This document shows, piece by piece, positions 36,650 through 43,214 of a stretch of 63,724 bases of DNA. The DNA lies in IMG/VR virus record IMGVR_UViG_3300044630_000814, positions 1 through 63,724 of that record. One strand, written 5' to 3'. This DNA is from a virus. A model generated the notes under the pieces. The model saw only the letters and a program-made list of their open reading frames with translations, had not been told where the DNA came from and made no database searches. Position 1 is the first letter of the stretch. Each line of letters begins with the position of its first letter. The position numbers and the translations under genes were made by a program.

Positions 36650-36996
36650 TTGCTTTGTTCCAGTGCTGCGCGAGCAACATCACCAAAGTCGAGGCTATCA
36701 ATACCCCACGGACCAGTCATCAGTTCCTGTGCGTAATACTCCAAAGCATCCCGCAGCCGCTCAATCTCTGCCGCTTGGGCTTCGATGGTGGCATCGGTCT
36801 GGGCGCGGGTGTTCCATGCTGCGATTGCTTCGGCTTCCGTTTTAAGTTCTACGCTTGGTTGTGCGAGACAGTTATTCTCATCGGAGCAAAATATTAACCA
36901 GTAACCATAAGTGCTATCGCCGGACTTTGGCGGGTTCCCACAAAACGGGCATGGCAATAGCACAGCCTCGCGTTCCTGCTTTGCATCGTTCGTCAT
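36646..36996 (-). CDS. Lar-like restriction-alleviation zinc-ribbon protein
   Basis: A 116-residue protein. The N-terminus LLPCPFCGNPP (C16, C19) with IFCSDENNC (C37, C43) and EAEAIAAWNTR is the Lar-family zinc ribbon. In the Rac prophage, Lar modulates type I restriction-modification in favour of methylation. The C-terminal half is a coiled coil plus an acidic tail, as in many phage Lar-like fusions. An anti-restriction role is inferred from the family, though many members are untested. Confidence 0.65.
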   Translation of the reverse strand: MTNDAKQEREAVLLPCPFCGNPPKSGDSTYGYWLIFCSDENNCLAQPSVELKTEAEAIAAWNTRAQTDATIEAQAAEIERLRDALEYYAQELMTGPWGIDSLDFGDVARAALEQSK

Positions 36997-37367
36997 TGCC
37001 CCTTCTCCCGTATCTCAATCTCAAAACCAGAATTTTCCAATTTGGCGCGGATGTGGTGAGCATAACTTTCTGCGTGTTTTCGGCTTTCAAATCCCGACAA
37101 CACGCTTTCAATAGCATCCACCAGCGGGTCAGGCTTGGGCTTGGGGATGATGAAGCATTGCATATGCTCTGGTGCGTATTCTGCGTAATGGTATTCCGAC
37201 ACAATCGCATCGCTCACCTTTTGCTTAAAGGCTTCGTGTTGTTCGATGGCGCGGCATAGTGCTTCTATTTCAGGCTCGCTGCGATAGAGTTCAAAATAGG
37301 CTAGGTTGCCACGTTCATCTGCTACCTCATTCAGGAGCGCCAAGGCTTTTGCTTCAATGTCGGTCAC
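36993..37367 (-). CDS. Hypothetical early phage protein
   Basis: A 124-residue, mostly helical protein beginning MTDIEAKALALLNEVADERG and ending in FEIEIREKGQ. It overlaps both neighbours by four bases (ATGA). The composition resembles short accessory proteins common in temperate and lytic phages of proteobacteria. No motif supports a function. Confidence 0.5.
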   Translation of the reverse strand: MTDIEAKALALLNEVADERGNLAYFELYRSEPEIEALCRAIEQHEAFKQKVSDAIVSEYHYAEYAPEHMQCFIIPKPKPDPLVDAIESVLSGFESRKHAESYAHHIRAKLENSGFEIEIREKGQ

Positions 37368-37546
37368 AGCGCCCTCCCTATCTCAATGCCCTTGCGGATG
37401 CCTTGCTCGACCAGACGCATCCAGATGGTGTGGTCGTAATCACCAGCCAAGTAGTTCTGTGACGCCAAGCTATTTTCTTTCCATGCTTGCAGGGCGCAGA
37501 TTTCCCGTGCGGCCTCGCGGATTATCATGTCATCTTCGTTAGTCAT
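37364..37546 (-). CDS. Hypothetical early phage protein
   Basis: Sixty residues, helical, with IIREAAREICALQAWKENS and a central YLAGDYDHTIW. The ribosome site AGGAGAAGCG precedes ATG 37546. It is first in a coupled group that runs to the DNA polymerase. No recognised family function. Confidence 0.5.
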   Translation of the reverse strand: MTNEDDMIIREAAREICALQAWKENSLASQNYLAGDYDHTIWMRLVEQGIRKGIEIGRAL

Positions 37547-37570
37547 TCGCTTCTCCTATGATAGTAAGCA

Positions 37571-37589
37571 CACCTAACAGGGTTAGGTG
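37571..37589. promoter_or_regulatory. CTAAC operator-like repeat (19-bp perfect arms)
   Basis: CACCTAAC-AGG-GTTAGGTG is the longest version of the CTAACNNNGTTAG element, with eight paired bases per arm. It covers the stop codon of the gene at 37583 and lies just before the gene starting at 37546. It could act as operator or RNA hairpin. Confidence 0.55.
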
Positions 37590-37879
37590 CTGCCATCGGT
37601 TAGCAGCGTAGCCATAACCCTGCGACTGAAGCTATCGCCTTGGATGCTCATATACTTATCGTAGAGTATGAGGATTTCACGGTCTGTCAGGAACCCAAGG
37701 GACTCGTGATGCAGCACTGGGTCCTCGTCCGGTGACTTGTTCATAAAGTCTATCCGTGTCTTGACCGCCCCCATTACCCACCTCCACTTTTCGCGGACAT
37801 GTTTGTCTGGGTTGTGGGTATTAAACTCTTCGGGATGAGTATCCATCCGTTGCAGCAAAAGCTCTACACCTTGGTTCAT
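37583..37879 (-). CDS. Hypothetical protein with LLLxRMxxHPEEF domain
   Basis: Ninety-eight residues beginning MNQGVELLLQRMDTHPEEF, clearly related to the N-terminus of the protein at 33426. The remainder (KWRWVMGAVKTRIDFM, LTDREILILYDKYM) is helical. It overlaps the capsid-mimic gene upstream by four bases. The domain probably exists alone here and fused there. Function unknown. Confidence 0.55.
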   Translation of the reverse strand: MNQGVELLLQRMDTHPEEFNTHNPDKHVREKWRWVMGAVKTRIDFMNKSPDEDPVLHHESLGFLTDREILILYDKYMSIQGDSFSRRVMATLLTDGST

Positions 37880-38124
37880 ATGTTTGGCCCCATAAATTTT
37901 TTATATGCGTCCATCTCGTCGGGAGCGTCTGTGATTTTGACGGGGTTTGTGCCCTCGTCTCGCTCAAACCATGGCACGATTTTGGTAACTTTAAGTTCCC
38001 CAGTGTTGGAGTCATGTTCAGCGTAGACTGCCCATGTGTTTCCATACTCCTCATACTTCATACCAAACAGCTCGTTTAGGCCCGGAAGCAGTTCCTTGAG
38101 TAATTGGGCGCGACTGATAGCCAT
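37876..38124 (-). CDS. Early protein with major-capsid-protein N-terminus
   Basis: An 82-residue protein beginning MAISRAQLLKELLPGLNELF. The major capsid protein at 55811 begins with 17 identical residues and continues the same way except Ala for Glu at residue 18, then the related ...LFGxxYxxYG. The DNA codes differ at many third positions, so the similarity is old and selected rather than a recent copy. After residue ~28 it diverges into an acidic domain (AVYAEHDSNTGELKVTKIVP). It lies between a VRR-NUC nuclease and the LLLxRM protein. It may interact with capsid assembly partners. Confidence 0.6.
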   Translation of the reverse strand: MAISRAQLLKELLPGLNELFGMKYEEYGNTWAVYAEHDSNTGELKVTKIVPWFERDEGTNPVKITDAPDEMDAYKKFMGPNI

Positions 38125-38429
38125 CAGTGAACCTCCCCTTTTAATTTTTTAACAAGGTCAGGGAGCATGTCGTAGTTCGTCTCGTCTACTACTACAGCTA
38201 CGCCGTTAGACCGACGTATCGCTTCAATCTCGCGCACCTGTAGTGCCGTAGTCTTGCCGCCGTTTGCCTTGCACTCAACGGCAAGAAACCAGCCGTTCAC
38301 ACAGGCTACAATGTCGGGGACGCCACTACGTCCGAAGCCGTGGGTTGCGGGGGAAAAGAAATATACTTCATGTGCAGTGAAGATAGATTTTACCTTATCC
38401 TTCACTTTTTTCTCAGGCGTTGCTGCCAT
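38124..38429 (-). CDS. VRR-NUC nuclease
   Basis: A 101-residue protein from ATG 38429 (AAGGAGCAAACC upstream). GRSGVPDIVACVNGWFLAVE followed by CKANGG carries the D...ExK catalytic core, and TALQVREIEAIRRSNGVAVV completes the VRR-NUC pattern. Stand-alone VRR-NUC proteins cut branched DNA such as Holliday junctions. It likely resolves replication or packaging intermediates. It is the first gene after promoter P2. Confidence 0.85.
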   Translation of the reverse strand: MAATPEKKVKDKVKSIFTAHEVYFFSPATHGFGRSGVPDIVACVNGWFLAVECKANGGKTTALQVREIEAIRRSNGVAVVVDETNYDMLPDLVKKLKGEVH

Positions 38430-38453
38430 GGTTTGCTCCTTGTTTGGCATCCC

Positions 38454-38481
38454 ACCATACACCATCGGTTTACAATGTCAA
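38454..38481 (-). promoter_or_regulatory. Promoter P2
   Basis: TTGACA (38476-38481) and TATGGT (38454-38459) on the minus strand are 16 bases apart. It aligns with P1 (29044-29071) through TTGACA(A/T)TGT and GTGTATG with GGG downstream. It lies just after a terminator and before the VRR-NUC gene, so it likely drives the polymerase-containing operon. Confidence 0.65.
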
Positions 38482-38498
38482 ATGCTAAGGATAAAAAA

Positions 38499-38520
38499 AG
38501 ACCGCCCCGAAAGGCGGTCT
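38499..38520 (-). terminator. Intrinsic terminator
   Basis: AGACCGCC pairs with GGCGGTCT around a six-base loop, and on the minus strand it is followed by TTTTTTTATCC. It ends the leftward operon that carries the MoxR/VWA genes and separates it from promoter P2. Confidence 0.88.
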
Positions 38521-38523
38521 AGT

Positions 38524-38536
38524 CTAACATAGTTAG
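38524..38536. promoter_or_regulatory. CTAACATAGTTAG operator-like repeat
   Basis: A perfect 5-3-5 inverted repeat between the stop of the gene at 38550 and the terminator at 38499. It is about 45 bp upstream of the P2 -35 element. Confidence 0.55.
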
Positions 38537-38549
38537 GAGCAACTATATG

Positions 38550-38723
38550 TTATCTGTGTGTATCAGCGTAGTCCGCTAAGACTTCACGCATCTTAGCCGT
38601 GTAGCTAGGGTATGTTTTGTAATAGTCTAGCACCTCCGTTGGTATGCGTAGGTGTGTCAGGCTCATGGCCGGACGCTTGCCCAGCCCACGCTGCCCTCGG
38701 TATCGTTTTGGTTCTTCAGTCAT
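38550..38723 (-). CDS. Small ribbon-helix-helix-like protein
   Basis: Fifty-seven residues. ATG 38723 overlaps the upstream stop (ATGA). After a basic N-terminus (PKRYRGQRGLGKRPA) it reads MSLTHLRIPTEVLDYYKTYP followed by SYTAKMREVLADYA. The short beta strand, the LRIPxEVLxYY helix and the second helix resemble BrnA/Arc-type antitoxins and repressors. No toxin gene adjoins it, so a transcription-regulator role is more likely. It ends the MoxR operon. Confidence 0.55.
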   Translation of the reverse strand: MTEEPKRYRGQRGLGKRPAMSLTHLRIPTEVLDYYKTYPSYTAKMREVLADYADTHR

Positions 38724-39589
38724 ACGGGTTCCTTATCCATAACAAAGAAGGCATGGTCGTTAAGTCGCACACCTACGTTGGGTATAATCCGACTACCCTC
38801 ATGTAGTTTGAGGAAGCCAAGGTTGCGGCGGATGTTGTCTGTCAGTTGTTCGCTGGACTTGACCTCTGTCTCTCGCTCGTCCCCGAAGCCGCGCACCATG
38901 ATGTAGTCGCTGCCTCGCGTGATTATAGTGAACCCTTCTCGGTTGCGATAGGCCAGTTCTACACCCTCCGCTTCGTTCCTAGCAGCGAGTCGCTCAGGCA
39001 TATCCTCTGGCACTGGTGCGCCCATTGCCTTTAGCGCAGGTGCTACCGCATCCCAGTTATTCATAACATACTGCGTGACAAACGGACTGATACGCCTGTA
39101 ACCCGCATCAAAATCTTTGTTAACGAGATGGGTGTTTCCGGATAGCTTAGTAGTTATGGCCTGTTCATATTCTATAATGCTCTCGTCTAGTGTCTTACCA
39201 TGGAAGGCTTTAAGTATGCTCTTCACTGCTAGGTCGAGCTTACTGGTTTTAGTCCATATACCCCGCTGGCGCTTATGGGCTAGCCTTGGGTTATCGAAGC
39301 GGTAGTATGTAACTGACCCCACACCAGCGCGATACCCAGACTCAATGGAGATTTCTCCTAACGACTGGCCGCTCTCGTAGATGTCAAAGTGGTGCGCCGT
39401 TACTGTTTCACCCGTTATATTTACGTTAGCGGATATTAGCGTCCATTGCGGGCGGTGCTTATGTAGCTCCTCTATTAAGGGTAGCGCCTTCTCGTGGACC
39501 ACGAACCGCGTATCAGGTTTTACGAAAGCAGGGTTGCGGCTGATGGACGCATGAGAGAAACCCTCGCATGGGTATAGTTGCTTAGTCAT
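38720..39589 (-). CDS. Conserved hypothetical protein of MoxR/VWA operon
   Basis: A 289-residue protein from ATG 39589 (AAGGAG eight bases upstream). It contains THFD-like segments TVTAHHFDIYESGQSLG, ITTKLSGNTHLVNKDF and a C-terminal VGVRLNDHAFFVMDKEP. No catalytic signature is evident. It follows the DUF3150-like gene and may be part of the same module. Confidence 0.5.
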   Translation of the reverse strand: MTKQLYPCEGFSHASISRNPAFVKPDTRFVVHEKALPLIEELHKHRPQWTLISANVNITGETVTAHHFDIYESGQSLGEISIESGYRAGVGSVTYYRFDNPRLAHKRQRGIWTKTSKLDLAVKSILKAFHGKTLDESIIEYEQAITTKLSGNTHLVNKDFDAGYRRISPFVTQYVMNNWDAVAPALKAMGAPVPEDMPERLAARNEAEGVELAYRNREGFTIITRGSDYIMVRGFGDERETEVKSSEQLTDNIRRNLGFLKLHEGSRIIPNVGVRLNDHAFFVMDKEPV

Positions 39590-39612
39590 TGTGATTACTC
39601 CTTCTCTATATC

Positions 39613-40455
39613 TTACCAATCAAAGCCCGAAAGGATTGTATCGAGCTTGCCCTTGACGTTGGTGCGGATGTCTTCGCTTTCCTTGAGGTCATCAATATCC
39701 AAGCCAATCAAAGCCGACTCCAGCTTGCGCCGCGCATCCTCTAGCTTGGGGTCGCCAGTGAGGTTGAGGTGAGTAAGCATCCCGCACATTTCCTGTGCGT
39801 TCGTAATGAAGGTGTCGTGCCAGCGGGTCTTTTCCTCTAGCCCTAGCTTAGTAGACATTGAGGTCAGCATCTTGTGCAGCTGCTCCCATGGGGTGCGCAT
39901 GGCTTCGTCAACACGGCTAACAAAATTATCATCATACTCCTTGCGTATGGCGTCGAGTTCTTGGTTGGGGATGTCCACACGGAAGTCACCCGACTCTGGC
40001 ACAGGGGAGAACACAAGGCGGAAGCCAAACTTGTCCATCACCTCATCCACGCTTGGGTAGTCCGCAGGGTCATGCAGGTCGCCCATGTGCTGCGCCGCAG
40101 TGGTCATCAGCTTGGGGTATTCGAGGCGAAACTTATCTACCAACTGCGTGAACGTATCACGTCGTGCGTTGGCCTCGGTCTTGTATGCCATGAAGAGGCT
40201 TGTGGGTAGCAGCCTAGCACCTCGGTCTGCCCAAGGTAATGTCCGACTGTTGTGCCATGTGCGGCACAGCGCAGCGAAGTCCGCTATGTCCTTGCGCAGG
40301 GTTGTGCCAGCCATGAGGTTCTTACGCACTTGGGCTGCATCGCTGGTCGCGTTGCTGTCAGCGGTCAGCTTGGTGGTGGTATCCTTGTCCAGCTTGTTGG
40401 CTGTCCAGACGGATATGTTCAGTTCGACAAGAACCGATGAAGATGTAATGCTCAT
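39613..40455 (-). CDS. DUF3150-like protein, partner of MoxR/VWA
   Basis: A 280-residue protein beginning MSITSSSVLVELNISVWTA. It has DRGARLLPTSLFMAYK and long helices later (WEQLHKMLTSMSTKLGL, DPKLEDARRKLESALIG). The pattern fits DUF3150 proteins, which in phages sit beside MoxR-type ATPases and VWA proteins, as here. It could be the substrate or adaptor of that chaperone-like pair. Function has not been assigned to my knowledge. Confidence 0.62.
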   Translation of the reverse strand: MSITSSSVLVELNISVWTANKLDKDTTTKLTADSNATSDAAQVRKNLMAGTTLRKDIADFAALCRTWHNSRTLPWADRGARLLPTSLFMAYKTEANARRDTFTQLVDKFRLEYPKLMTTAAQHMGDLHDPADYPSVDEVMDKFGFRLVFSPVPESGDFRVDIPNQELDAIRKEYDDNFVSRVDEAMRTPWEQLHKMLTSMSTKLGLEEKTRWHDTFITNAQEMCGMLTHLNLTGDPKLEDARRKLESALIGLDIDDLKESEDIRTNVKGKLDTILSGFDW

Positions 40456-40479
40456 TAGTTTGCTCCTATTGTGTTATAT

Positions 40480-40492
40480 GTAACTTAGTTAG
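40480..40492. promoter_or_regulatory. CTAAC-type operator-like repeat (one mismatch)
   Basis: GTAACTTAGTTAG lies between the DUF3150-like gene start and the small gene ending at 40518. The first base departs from the CTAACNNNGTTAG consensus. Confidence 0.45.
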
Positions 40493-40517
40493 GTCGTCCG
40501 GTTTGCTATCCGGTATT

Positions 40518-40763
40518 TTATTTCTCGTCGGGTTTACCCGCCAACTTAGCCATGCGGTATAGACCATCAGGCATCATCGTAATGTCGCGCATCTCGCTGC
40601 TCATGTCCTGCTCCCAGACATGGTAGGTAGTGCCGCCATCTTGCGCCGAACGATAGGTCCTATGATAGTGTTCAGCCTTGGCTAGGATTTCATGTATGCG
40701 CAGTGCATCCTCTGCCTCCACGATATAATGGTCGTAGCCGTAACGTATGATTGCTTTAGACAT
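40518..40763 (-). CDS. Small hypothetical protein
   Basis: Eighty-one residues from ATG 40763 (AAGGAGCAAATA upstream). It opens MSKAIIRYGYDHYIVEAEDA and contains YRSAQDGGTTYHVW and ITMMPDGLYRMAKLAG. It probably folds as a small alpha/beta domain. It lies inside the MoxR/VWA/DUF3150 operon, between the VWA and DUF3150-like genes. Confidence 0.55.
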   Translation of the reverse strand: MSKAIIRYGYDHYIVEAEDALRIHEILAKAEHYHRTYRSAQDGGTTYHVWEQDMSSEMRDITMMPDGLYRMAKLAGKPDEK

Positions 40764-40773
40764 TATTTGCTCC

Positions 40774-41982
40774 TTATCCTTTGATATGCACAGTTTTGCC
40801 AACTGGTGACACGATACGGCCTGAGCTGTAGCGATGCTCGGAGATTACCCACATGATAGGCGCACCCCAGTCGTCACCCCAGTCACCGACATACCCGTCA
40901 GTCAGCTGGATGATGCACTCTGGCTTGATGTTTTGTTCCTTGAGGTAGTGCATCATACAGGTTGGGTCAGTGCCGCCACCGCCCACTGGCTTGGTAGAGC
41001 TAACAAGGTTAGACATGGTTGCCATGTCATAGACCTCATGCCCTGCCACCGCTCCGTCCCAATAGATGAGGTCTATCTTGTCGGGATGCACCTCCTCGAC
41101 GATAGCCTTGACCTCGGACAGGAACACGCTGAGTTCGTCCGCACCGATAGAGCCGCTTGTGTCTACGCCGATAGCGATATGCCCGACCTTCTCCCCTACT
41201 AGCGTAGGGAGATATACGTCTTGGCTTAGCATGCGCCTGTTGACCCTGCGCCATGATGACGCATCCTTGGCATTGCAAGTAGCGGACACAAACTCACGCA
41301 GTGCTTCGCGCCAGTCTATCTGTGGTTGGAGCATGTCACCCAGCTCGCGGTTGACACCTAGCCCGCCTTTGCCCGCAGCTTTCATAGATGCTATCTGGCC
41401 TTGGCGTAGGGCTTGGTCCACCTCGCGTTCTAGTTCCTTGCGCTCGTCGGCAGTCATTTCCTTGGCCCCGTCCCAGTCATGCTCGTCGAACCCTTCGCCG
41501 CCTTGACCACCATCAGGGTTATCCTTCTTCTCCTGCTTGAGTATGTCGAAGACTTGCTTGGTGTTCATGCCTTTGAAGCGGGTGTCGTAACACGCCATCG
41601 GTGTGCCATCCTCGCGGCGAACCATAGCGATGACTTGCTCGTTCGGGTCCATCTCCATAATCATAAGGTTGATGACATGGTCCATTGCGATGTTGGCTAG
41701 GTGAGGGTCCTCTGCTCGGAGCTTCTGCCACGTTGTCATGTGACGTAAGCCCTTGTGCATGTTCTCGTGTAGCACGACGAAGCCCAGTTGCTTCTCGTCT
41801 AACTTTGTTATGAACTCCAAGCCGTATATCTCGTCACGCCCGTTGGTGCATGCCGTTGGCACGTCCTCGGCTACGCTGGTCTTGCCGACCATCATGATGC
41901 CAGACCACAACGCAAACATGGGGTTGCGCATCAGGTTAATCTTGACTTTCTTGAGCTTGCGCTCAGCTTTCTGCATATCCAT
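40774..41982 (-). CDS. Metallopeptidase-like plus VWA-domain protein (DUF2201-type)
   Basis: A 402-residue protein from ATG 41982 (AAGGAGCAAACTA upstream). Residues 70-76 are VLHENMH, a zinc-peptidase HEXXH motif. Residues ~150-195 are a charged linker. The C-terminal VWA-like domain has the metal site DTSGSIG (274-280) with LTDGYVGDW further on. This matches DUF2201-type metallopeptidase/VWA proteins, which pair with MoxR ATPases. The MoxR gene directly precedes it. Together they may remodel or cleave a host or phage complex. Confidence 0.78.
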   Translation of the reverse strand: MDMQKAERKLKKVKINLMRNPMFALWSGIMMVGKTSVAEDVPTACTNGRDEIYGLEFITKLDEKQLGFVVLHENMHKGLRHMTTWQKLRAEDPHLANIAMDHVINLMIMEMDPNEQVIAMVRREDGTPMACYDTRFKGMNTKQVFDILKQEKKDNPDGGQGGEGFDEHDWDGAKEMTADERKELEREVDQALRQGQIASMKAAGKGGLGVNRELGDMLQPQIDWREALREFVSATCNAKDASSWRRVNRRMLSQDVYLPTLVGEKVGHIAIGVDTSGSIGADELSVFLSEVKAIVEEVHPDKIDLIYWDGAVAGHEVYDMATMSNLVSSTKPVGGGGTDPTCMMHYLKEQNIKPECIIQLTDGYVGDWGDDWGAPIMWVISEHRYSSGRIVSPVGKTVHIKG

Positions 41983-42004
41983 TAGTTTGCTCCTTGTGTT
42001 GGTA

Positions 42005-43072
42005 TCAAAGTAGGTCCTCGTTATCCCGCACCCAGTTAGCGAATGCAGCGGATGAAAACGCAACCGACTGGCGCTGCGGGTTCTTCGCAATGTTGATAGC
42101 GAAGCATGCTTGCCACTCTGGTTCGAAGCGGGACAGGTAGGTCATGAACGGCGTCATTGTCTCTTTAGTCACCTTCATGATTGCACCAAAGATAAGCACC
42201 GCACATGCTCCTGCTGACGTAGGGATAGCCGCATCATTCGGCTTGGATGTGATGTTCTCCCATGTGGGTAGCTGGTCTTGGTATGTGATGTAGGCTTGCA
42301 TGTCCCGCGCTGCTGCCTCACCGATTGTGCCTGATAGCGCAGCGGTAAGAGCGTTGGATGAAATCCGCTCACGATGCCTCACAATGTTAGATGCACGCGA
42401 CAAAGAGCGTGGGCTGACATAGGACTTCTGCATAGCCTTGGGGTTGTAGATATATGCGTTCTCGTTCTGCGTGCCGTCAGTGTATGAAGCCAGCGCATGC
42501 GGGAACTGCTTAACCCAAGCCATGACAACAGGCTCAACGTCATTGTTGATTGCCCACTCAAGCCACTGGTCGCTGTCAGGCTTGGCTACGCGCACTCTGG
42601 ATACTCTGTTAAGAGTATGGCCCTTGATAACATCGCCGACACCATCGCTCGACAAGTTAGATGTGAGGAACACGATTGAGTCTGGATGTAGCTCAATGTC
42701 GCCCAGTCGTGGGTTGTGTTCTTCGAGTAGCGGGTGAAGCATATTCTGCACAGGCGGCGGAGCCTTGGCAAACTCGTCAAGCATGATGACTGCTGGCTTG
42801 CCATGCTGCAACTGGAGCGCAGCATTGGGGAAATACTCTGTTACCCGTAGCTCTCGGTTGACGCTTGGCATGGCAATGTCACCCAAGTCCTTCTGCGCAC
42901 AGTCGAAGTAGGCATAGACGTAGCGGTCACCTAGCTTGGCCTTGAGCGCCTTCATGATGCTAGACTTACCAATCCCAGGTTCGCCTTCGAGCAGGAACCG
43001 ATTGTCGGGGATGGCTGCGATAAGCTCTGCGGCTTCGGCAAGTGAGATGTTTGAACCAAAATCAATAGACAT
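42005..43072 (-). CDS. MoxR-family AAA+ ATPase
   Basis: A 355-residue protein with Walker A GEPGIGKSS (residues 30-38), Walker B AVIMLDEFAKA (D99, E100), sensor 1 FLTSNLSSDG and an arginine-rich segment SPRSLSRASNIVRHR. MoxR ATPases act as chaperones with VWA partners, like RavA with ViaA. The gene is first after promoter P3 and is followed by the HEXXH/VWA and DUF3150-like genes. It likely powers assembly, inactivation or remodelling of a target still unknown. Confidence 0.85.
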   Translation of the reverse strand: MSIDFGSNISLAEAAELIAAIPDNRFLLEGEPGIGKSSIMKALKAKLGDRYVYAYFDCAQKDLGDIAMPSVNRELRVTEYFPNAALQLQHGKPAVIMLDEFAKAPPPVQNMLHPLLEEHNPRLGDIELHPDSIVFLTSNLSSDGVGDVIKGHTLNRVSRVRVAKPDSDQWLEWAINNDVEPVVMAWVKQFPHALASYTDGTQNENAYIYNPKAMQKSYVSPRSLSRASNIVRHRERISSNALTAALSGTIGEAAARDMQAYITYQDQLPTWENITSKPNDAAIPTSAGACAVLIFGAIMKVTKETMTPFMTYLSRFEPEWQACFAINIAKNPQRQSVAFSSAAFANWVRDNEDLL

Positions 43073-43089
43073 AATATTACTCCTTCGTT

Positions 43090-43102
43090 GTAACTTTGTT
43101 AG
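43090..43102. promoter_or_regulatory. Operator-like repeat downstream of P3
   Basis: GTAACTTTGTTAG, one mismatch from consensus, is centred about +43 from the predicted P3 start. An equivalent element occupies the same place relative to P4. Confidence 0.6.
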
Positions 43103-43145
43103 GCTTGTTTACTCTAGTTGGCTGATTTCTCAGCTTTTTCTTTTT

Positions 43146-43174
43146 ATTGTAGCACAATAACATACCCAAGTCAA
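43146..43174 (-). promoter_or_regulatory. Promoter P3 (MoxR operon)
   Basis: TTGACT (43169-43174), a 17-base spacer and TACAAT (43146-43151) on the minus strand. The region CCCACATCACTTGAC is identical upstream in P4, and TTGTGCTACAA is shared at the -10. A GCTGA-GAAA-TCAGC hairpin lies in the transcribed leader. CTAAC repeats sit at about -69 and +43. Confidence 0.78.
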
Positions 43175-43201
43175 GTGATGTGGGCATCGGGTCGGGGACC
43201 T

Positions 43202-43214
43202 CTAACTTTGTTAG
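43202..43214. promoter_or_regulatory. CTAACTTTGTTAG operator-like repeat upstream of P3
   Basis: A perfect inverted repeat 27 bp before the -35 hexamer, overlapping the 3' end of the gene at 43211. The same 27-bp spacing is seen at P4. Confidence 0.65.
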
